NCBI GenBank assembly: GCA_023428035.1
Contig: JAEYZO010000014.1
Coordinates: 1-11,642, forward strand
Source of the DNA: Pseudomonadota bacterium
Lineage (GTDB): Bacteria > Myxococcota_A > Polyangia > Polyangiales > Ga0077539
DNA length: 11,642 bases
Direction: 5' to 3'
The translations under genes and the position numbers were made by a program. Positions within the stretch are counted from its first letter, which is position 1. The number at the start of each line of letters is the position of its first letter. Of this stretch, positions 1 through 5,300 are shown in pieces. Below the pieces are notes generated by a model that saw nothing but the letters and a program-made list of their open reading frames with translations, had not been told where the DNA came from and did not search any database.

Positions 1-797
1 TCGCTGAGCGAGCCGCGGAGCTTCTGGAGCGCGCGGGCCTCGATCTGCCGCACCCGCTCCTTCGAGATGCCCAGCACGCGACCGAGGGACTCGAGGGTGA
101 CCTCCTCGTCGGCGCTGTTGAGCACGCGGCGCTCGACGATCCACCGCTCGCGCTCGGAGAGCTGCTCGAGCGCGGCGTCGATGCGCTGGCGGCGGTGCGT
201 CGCCGAGGAGTGGTCCGACGCGAGCTCCTCGGGGCTCTCGCCGGGGTCGCGCAGGCGCTCGACGCCCGGGGCCTCGCCGTCGTAGGAGACATCGAGCGAC
301 GCGTCGCGCTGCTTGAGCATCGGGAGCAGCCGCTCGCAGTGCTCCTGGCTCACCCCCGCGATGGCCGCGAGCTTCGCCGGGTCGTCTTCGCGGGTGCGCC
401 GGTAGGCGCGCAGGGCGCGGCGCTCGCCCTTGCTGCCGCCGATGCGCACCAGGCGGTAGGCGCGCACCACGTACTCTCGGATCTCGGCGCGGATCCAATA
501 GACCGCGTAGGTGATGAGCCGGCACTCGCGGGTGTGGTCGAAGCGCAGCGCGCCCTTCAACAACCCCAGGTTGCCCTGCTGGATGAGGTCTTCGAGGGGC
601 ACGCCCCAGCGGCGGTACTCCGTCGCGATGGTGATGACGAAGGGGAGCGAGGCGGCGATGAGGCGCTCGCCCGCGCGTCGGTCACCGTCCTTCCAGCGCT
701 GGGCCAGCTCGCGCTCCTCTTCGGCCGACAGGGGCGAGACCCCGGCGAGAGACTGACGGTAGGCGTCGAGAGCGGTCACCGACCCAAGCAATCCCAT
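1..797 (-). CDS. rpoH: RpoH-like (sigma-32 family) RNA polymerase sigma factor, 3' end cut by window edge
   Basis: This is an alternative sigma-70-family factor that would direct RNA polymerase to a dedicated promoter set, heat-shock-type by family. I translated 265 codons from the ATG at 795-797; the frame is still open at base 1. Residues 25-85 resemble sigma region 2.1-2.2 (LSAEEERELA, then LEDLIQQGNLGLLKG at about 69-82). Region 2.3-2.4 lies at about 95-113 (ITYAVYWIRAEIREYVV), closely matching the RpoH form. Region 3 follows. Region 4.2 is at about 234-262, with a helix-turn-helix (LGRVLGISKERVRQIEARAL). E. coli RpoH has 284 residues, so probably few codons are missing. The start is backed by a GGAGGT site five bases upstream. 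The segment equivalent to the RpoH box (about 122-135, SKGERRALRAYRRT) keeps the basic frame but lacks the FFNL core, so the regulon could differ from classical RpoH. Family assignment is firm; the rpoH symbol is moderate. Confidence 0.85.
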   Translation of the reverse strand, partial: MGLLGSVTALDAYRQSLAGVSPLSAEEERELAQRWKDGDRRAGERLIAASLPFVITIATEYRRWGVPLEDLIQQGNLGLLKGALRFDHTRECRLITYAVYWIRAEIREYVVRAYRLVRIGGSKGERRALRAYRRTREDDPAKLAAIAGVSQEHCERLLPMLKQRDASLDVSYDGEAPGVERLRDPGESPEELASDHSSATHRRQRIDAALEQLSERERWIVERRVLNSADEEVTLESLGRVLGISKERVRQIEARALQKLRGSLS

Positions 798-802
798 GAC
801 AG

Positions 803-808
803 ACCTCC
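803..808 (-). promoter_or_regulatory. Ribosome-binding site of the sigma factor gene
   Basis: The minus strand reads GGAGGT, five bases before the ATG at 797. This strong Shine-Dalgarno match fixes the sigma factor start. Confidence 0.75.
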
Positions 809-961
809 ACCGCGCGTGGGGATAGCGCCCGTCAGCCCTTCGCCGCAGGCGCTTCGCTCCTCGGTCGCGCGCCCGTTGCGTGTGCACGTCAGGTGCCACG
901 TATGCGTCGCGCGGCGAACACCCTGCGTGGTCGGTCGCGACGTCGTCGCCGCGGCGTACGC

Positions 962-1002
962 GTTGCGGCGGTAGTGCTCACGCGCGCAAAGGTTGCGGCG
1001 GT
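962..1002. repeat. 11-bp direct repeat pair upstream of the sigma gene
   Basis: The 11-mer gttgcggcggt occurs at 962-972 and again at 992-1002, exactly 30 bp apart, or about three helical turns. The second copy overlaps a short dyad, cgcaa-agg-ttgcg, at 985-997. The pair lies between the hydrolase stop codon (1004) and the sigma factor start (797). It could be a tandem protein-binding site controlling the sigma gene. In GC-rich DNA an 11-mer repeat can also arise by chance. The rest of 798-1003 shows nothing I can assign. Confidence 0.35.
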
Positions 1003-1003
1003 C

Positions 1004-1867
<864 letters not shown>

Positions 1868-1878
1868 GGCGGGGAGTT

Positions 1879-1906
1879 TCTATCGTCGCCCGGTGACCCC
1901 GGTCAA
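1879..1906 (-). promoter_or_regulatory. Candidate sigma-70-type promoter of the hydrolase gene
   Basis: On the minus strand TTGACC (1901-1906) is followed, after 16 bases, by GATAGA (1879-1884). The -35 element matches 5 of 6 consensus bases and the -10 only 3 of 6. Transcription would begin near 1872, about five bases before the GTG start at 1867. That fits the missing Shine-Dalgarno and suggests a near-leaderless mRNA. It rests on pattern matching only. Confidence 0.4.
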
Positions 1907-1971
1907 TTTCGGTCCTCGCCCGAGGCCAGCGCCGCGAGGGGAGGGGGACCTTTGCAGGGATGAACGACGGG

Positions 1972-1998
1972 GGCGTTCAAGAACGCCGCGGGGCCGCG
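1972..1998 (-). terminator. Tandem hairpins downstream of the small basic protein gene
   Basis: Two adjacent perfect inverted repeats lie here: ggcgttc-aa-gaacgcc at 1972-1987 and cgcgg-gg-ccgcg at 1987-1998, sharing one base. They begin about 28 bases beyond the stop codon of the small gene at 2026. No T-run follows on the minus strand, so this is not a textbook intrinsic terminator. The 16-bp palindrome could equally be an operator for the hydrolase gene, whose candidate promoter lies further along at 1879-1906. Confidence 0.4.
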
Positions 1999-2025
1999 CC
2001 GCGAGGGGGCAGCGGCGGGGAGGTC

Positions 2026-2253
2026 TCAGGCGTTCGCGGACTTCAGGCGGGCGAGGTACTTCGTCATCGACTCGCCCTCGAAGGGCGTCGGCAGCTCGGA
2101 CTCGGCCTTGCCGGTCATCGCGGCGGCGGCGGAGATGTACCCGCTGCGCAGGGCCACGCGGCGGTTCATCGTCGGGGCCTTCGCGCTGTTGAGCCGGGTC
2201 GTGACGAACACCCAGGCGGACTTGTCGACGGTGCGGAACTTCGGCTTCTGCAT
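2026..2253 (-). CDS. Small basic protein of 75 residues, function unknown
   Basis: I do not recognise this protein. It has 75 residues, starts MQKPKFRTVDKSAW and ends KYLARLKSANA. I count 13 Lys/Arg against 5 Asp/Glu, so it is strongly basic and may bind nucleic acid. No cysteine pair, signal peptide or membrane span is present. The hydrophobic stretch SAWVFVTT (12-19) and the alanine run at 42-45 suggest a small folded domain. The gene looks real: it has an AGGA ribosome-binding site six bases before the ATG, its own near-consensus promoter, and GC-rich third codon positions like its neighbours. A longer open frame (to 4824) runs into this start from upstream, but that part is antisense-like shadow over gyrB in the wrong frame. 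The gene lies 89 bases beyond the gyrB stop and is probably transcribed independently of gyrB. Confidence 0.75.
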   Translation of the reverse strand: MQKPKFRTVDKSAWVFVTTRLNSAKAPTMNRRVALRSGYISAAAAMTGKAESELPTPFEGESMTKYLARLKSANA

Positions 2254-2259
2254 GAGATT

Positions 2260-2263
2260 TCCT
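2260..2263 (-). promoter_or_regulatory. Ribosome-binding site of the small basic protein
   Basis: The minus strand reads AGGA, six bases before the ATG at 2253. It decides the start inside a much longer open frame. Confidence 0.6.
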
Positions 2264-2289
2264 GACGGGTCTGCGGATCGAGGCCGGCG

Positions 2290-2319
2290 GTGATACAGCG
2301 CCCCCGCCCGCGCTGTCAA
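2290..2319 (-). promoter_or_regulatory. Near-consensus promoter of the small basic protein gene
   Basis: On the minus strand a perfect -35 box TTGACA (2314-2319) and a -10 box TATCAC (2290-2295, 4 of 6) are separated by 18 bases. Transcription would start near 2283, giving a leader of about 30 bases with the AGGA site inside it. It lies entirely in the 89-base gap between the gyrB stop and the small gene, and is the best sigma-70 promoter in the window. Confidence 0.65.
2295..2316. promoter_or_regulatory. Inverted repeat inside the promoter spacer (possible operator)
   Basis: ACAGCGC-N8-GCGCTGT forms a perfect 7-bp dyad that fills the spacer and overlaps the last three bases of the -35 box and the edge of the -10 box. 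A repressor bound here would block polymerase. It could instead be a gyrB 3' hairpin, but no T-run follows it. The cognate regulator is unknown. Confidence 0.45.
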
Positions 2320-2342
2320 CGCGGCGGGGAGAGCGCGACCGG

Positions 2343-5300
2343 CTAGATATCCAGGTTGCGGGCGTTGAGGGCGTTCTCCTCGATGAAGTTCCTGCGCGGC
2401 TCGACCTCGTCGCCCATGAGCAGGTTCATCACCTTGTCGGTGGCGGCGGCGTCTTCGACCCGCACCCGTAGGAGCACCCTGCGAGACGGGTCCATCGTGG
2501 TCTCCCAGAGCTGCTCGGCGCTCATCTCTCCGAGGCCCTTGTAGCGCTGGATCCTCGCGCCCTTGCGCCCCCGCTGGTCGACCGTCGCGTACAGGCGCGT
2601 ACCGTCCTCCACCAGGGTCTCCTTCGCGCCGTCGACGAGGGTCCACGGGGCCTCGCCCAGGGAGCGCAGGTGGTCCTCCACCGCGGTGAGCTCCCGCGCC
2701 TCTCCGCCGTCGAAGAAGGTCCGGCTCACCACCGTGGTGCGACCCGCCGTGCCGTTGCGCACCTGGATCAGCGCCCGCACCCCGCCGTGCTCCGCGTCGG
2801 GCTCGCTCTCCCACTTCAGCGGGAGCAGCTCCGGGTGCCACTTCGCGAGGTAGGCCTCGACCTTCGCGACCCCCTCGGCCACCGACGCCTCGTCGCGGAG
2901 CGTGTCTCGGGTGATCCCCCGCGTGCGGATCACCGCCTGCACCACCTCGGGCTCGCTGCGAAGCTCCATGCGCTTCAAGAGCGCCTCGGCCCGGTGCAGC
3001 TCGAAGAGGAGCCCCCGCAGCGCGTCGCCCTCCACCGCGCCCGAGGGCGTGCGGAGCGTGAGGCCCTCGGTGCCCGCGTCGATGACGTGCCGCGCGAGGG
3101 CGTCGTCGTCCTTCACGTAGCTGGTCTTCTTGCCGCGGATCACGCCGTAGAGCGGCGGCTGCGCGATGTAGAGGTAGCCCTTCTCCACCAGCTCGGGCAT
3201 CTGCCGGAAGAAGAAGGTCAGCAGCAGCGTGCGGATGTGACTCCCGTCCACGTCGGCGTCGGTGTTGTGGCAGCAGAGGCCGCCGAGGCCCGCGACGAAG
3301 TTCTCGTCGCCCTCCACGGAGAAGTCGTAGACCTTTCCGTTGCTGGCCTCGACGCGCGTGACCGACGTGACGGGCAGGCCCACGAGGTCTCCGTCGATGG
3401 GCTCGAAGCGACGGTTCACCGACGGGCGCTCGCTCGCGACGCGGGCCTCGACCGAGGCCGCGCCGGGGTGGTCGCTCCACACCGGGCGTAGGCGCTCGAG
3501 GTCTTCGCGCGCGGCGACGGTGACGGTGTACCAGGGGTGTCGGGTCTCGCAGGGCGCGCCGCGCACCTCGCGCGCGACGCCGTCGGGCTCGTGGCGCGAG
3601 GTCGACGCCACCACGCCGAAGGACGACAACAGCCAGCTCACCGCGCTCGCCGCGTCGCGCGACGCGGAGGTGAACACCACCCGCCCGTCTGACGCCGTGC
3701 CGTCGCCGAGGAGCAGGCCGCGGAGGAAAGCGAGGCGCAGCGGCTCGGAGGCGTCGAAGACGATCCCCGGCACGCGCTTGGTGACGCTGTCGACGCCGTC
3801 GAAGCCGAAGACGTGGCGCCACGCGAGGGTCGCCACGCGGTGCACGAGCTTCAGCTCTCCCGCGCGCGCCTCGTACTCGTAGGCCGCGGGGGGCAGGCCG
3901 AAGACCGACTCGAAGGCCGCGGCCATCTCGCCCGCGACCCGCGTGTTGCGCGCGCCGATGGTGAGGCGCACGCCGTTGCGGTCGGAGCACGAGCCCTCGG
4001 CGAGGTAGAAGCCCAGGAGGGTCATCAGCGCGGGCGTGACCTCGACGTGGCGGCGGATCCCCTTGCGCGCGTGGTGCTCCGGGGTGAGCTCCAGGTCGTC
4101 GCGCCCGGCGAACCACGCGACGTCGACGTCGTCGAGGGCCGAGAGGCGCACGTGGTCGCGCACGCGGTTGGCCGGCGCGCCGGTGTACTGCTCCTCCCAG
4201 ACGCGCTCCAGGCGGCTCGGGCCCACGGTCACCTGCGCCATCACCGCGTCGACGTCGGCGCCGATGGCCGTGAGGTACGCGCGAAGGTGCGTGACGGTGG
4301 GGCGCGCGGTGCCGCGCTCCCAGCCGTAGAAGGTCACGGGCTGGCGCACGCCGACGGCGGCGCAGAGGTCGCGGTTCGACACGCCCTTCGCGCGTCGCTG
4401 CGCCGCGAGGGAGGCGCGCAACCTCGCGGGGACCTCGACGCGGGGCTCCGTCCACTCGGGGCGGTCGGCGAGGTCGGCGCGCACCTTCGCGCGGAACCAG
4501 TCCTCCACCGCGGGGCCGCGCACCCACACCTGCGAAGCCGCCTCGGGCGCCGCGTGGAGCGCGCGCAGGAGGTCGATGCGCTCCGGGGCGTCGCCCGCGA
4601 GCCGGAGGGTCTTCGGCGCCACGATCAGGTCGCCCTCGCGCACCTCGTCGCCGCGCTTGAGCCGCACCTCGCCGTCTTCGTGCACGAACACGCTGTGGCT
4701 CGCGGTGACCCTCACCGAGCGCCCGTAGGCCGTGCGGACCTCGTAGAGCGCCTCGTCGAGGTCGTGGCGGATCACCGCGCGGATCGGGCGGAAGCGCACG
4801 CGGTGGTCGTCGACCCCGAAGCACGCGACCTCGCCGATGTCGGCGCCCGCGTAGCGCTCGACGTCGCCCCTCACCTCGGCGCGGCCCTCGAGCGCCGCGT
4901 CGATGAACTCACCGATGCGCACGAGGCGAGCGCCGCCGCGGCCGCGCACGAGCACGTGCTCCTCGGCGTCGACGCTCATGATGCAGACCTTGTGGTAGCG
5001 GAGCTTCTCGAGGTCGAGCCTCGGGCCCGCGCCGCCCTCCTCGCCGTCCTTGTCCTTCTCGCGGATGGTCACGCCGAGCGCCGTGATGAGCGTGCCGATC
5101 TCGGCGTTGGTGAGCATCTTCTCGAAGCGCACCCGCTCCACGTTCAGGATCTTTCCCCGCAGCGGGAGGATCGCCTGCGTCTTGCGGTCGCGACCCTGCT
5201 TCGCGCTGTTGTGGACGAACACCCCGCTCGCGAGCGCGAAGTTGTGCGTGCCCGGGACCTCGAGGTCGTAGACATCGTGGCGCTCGTCGAGGGCCTCGAC

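Noticed and set aside
2026..2253. Small protein as ribosomal protein L28 (bL28)
   Set aside because: The size and charge fit, but the sequence lacks the L28 N-terminal pattern (C-x-x-TGK..) and I could not align it.
2254..4824. Minus-strand open frame running through gyrB into the small protein
   Set aside because: It is out of frame with gyrB and has shadow-like Arg/Ala/Gly/Pro composition. Only the last 75 codons, after the AGGA site, are supported.
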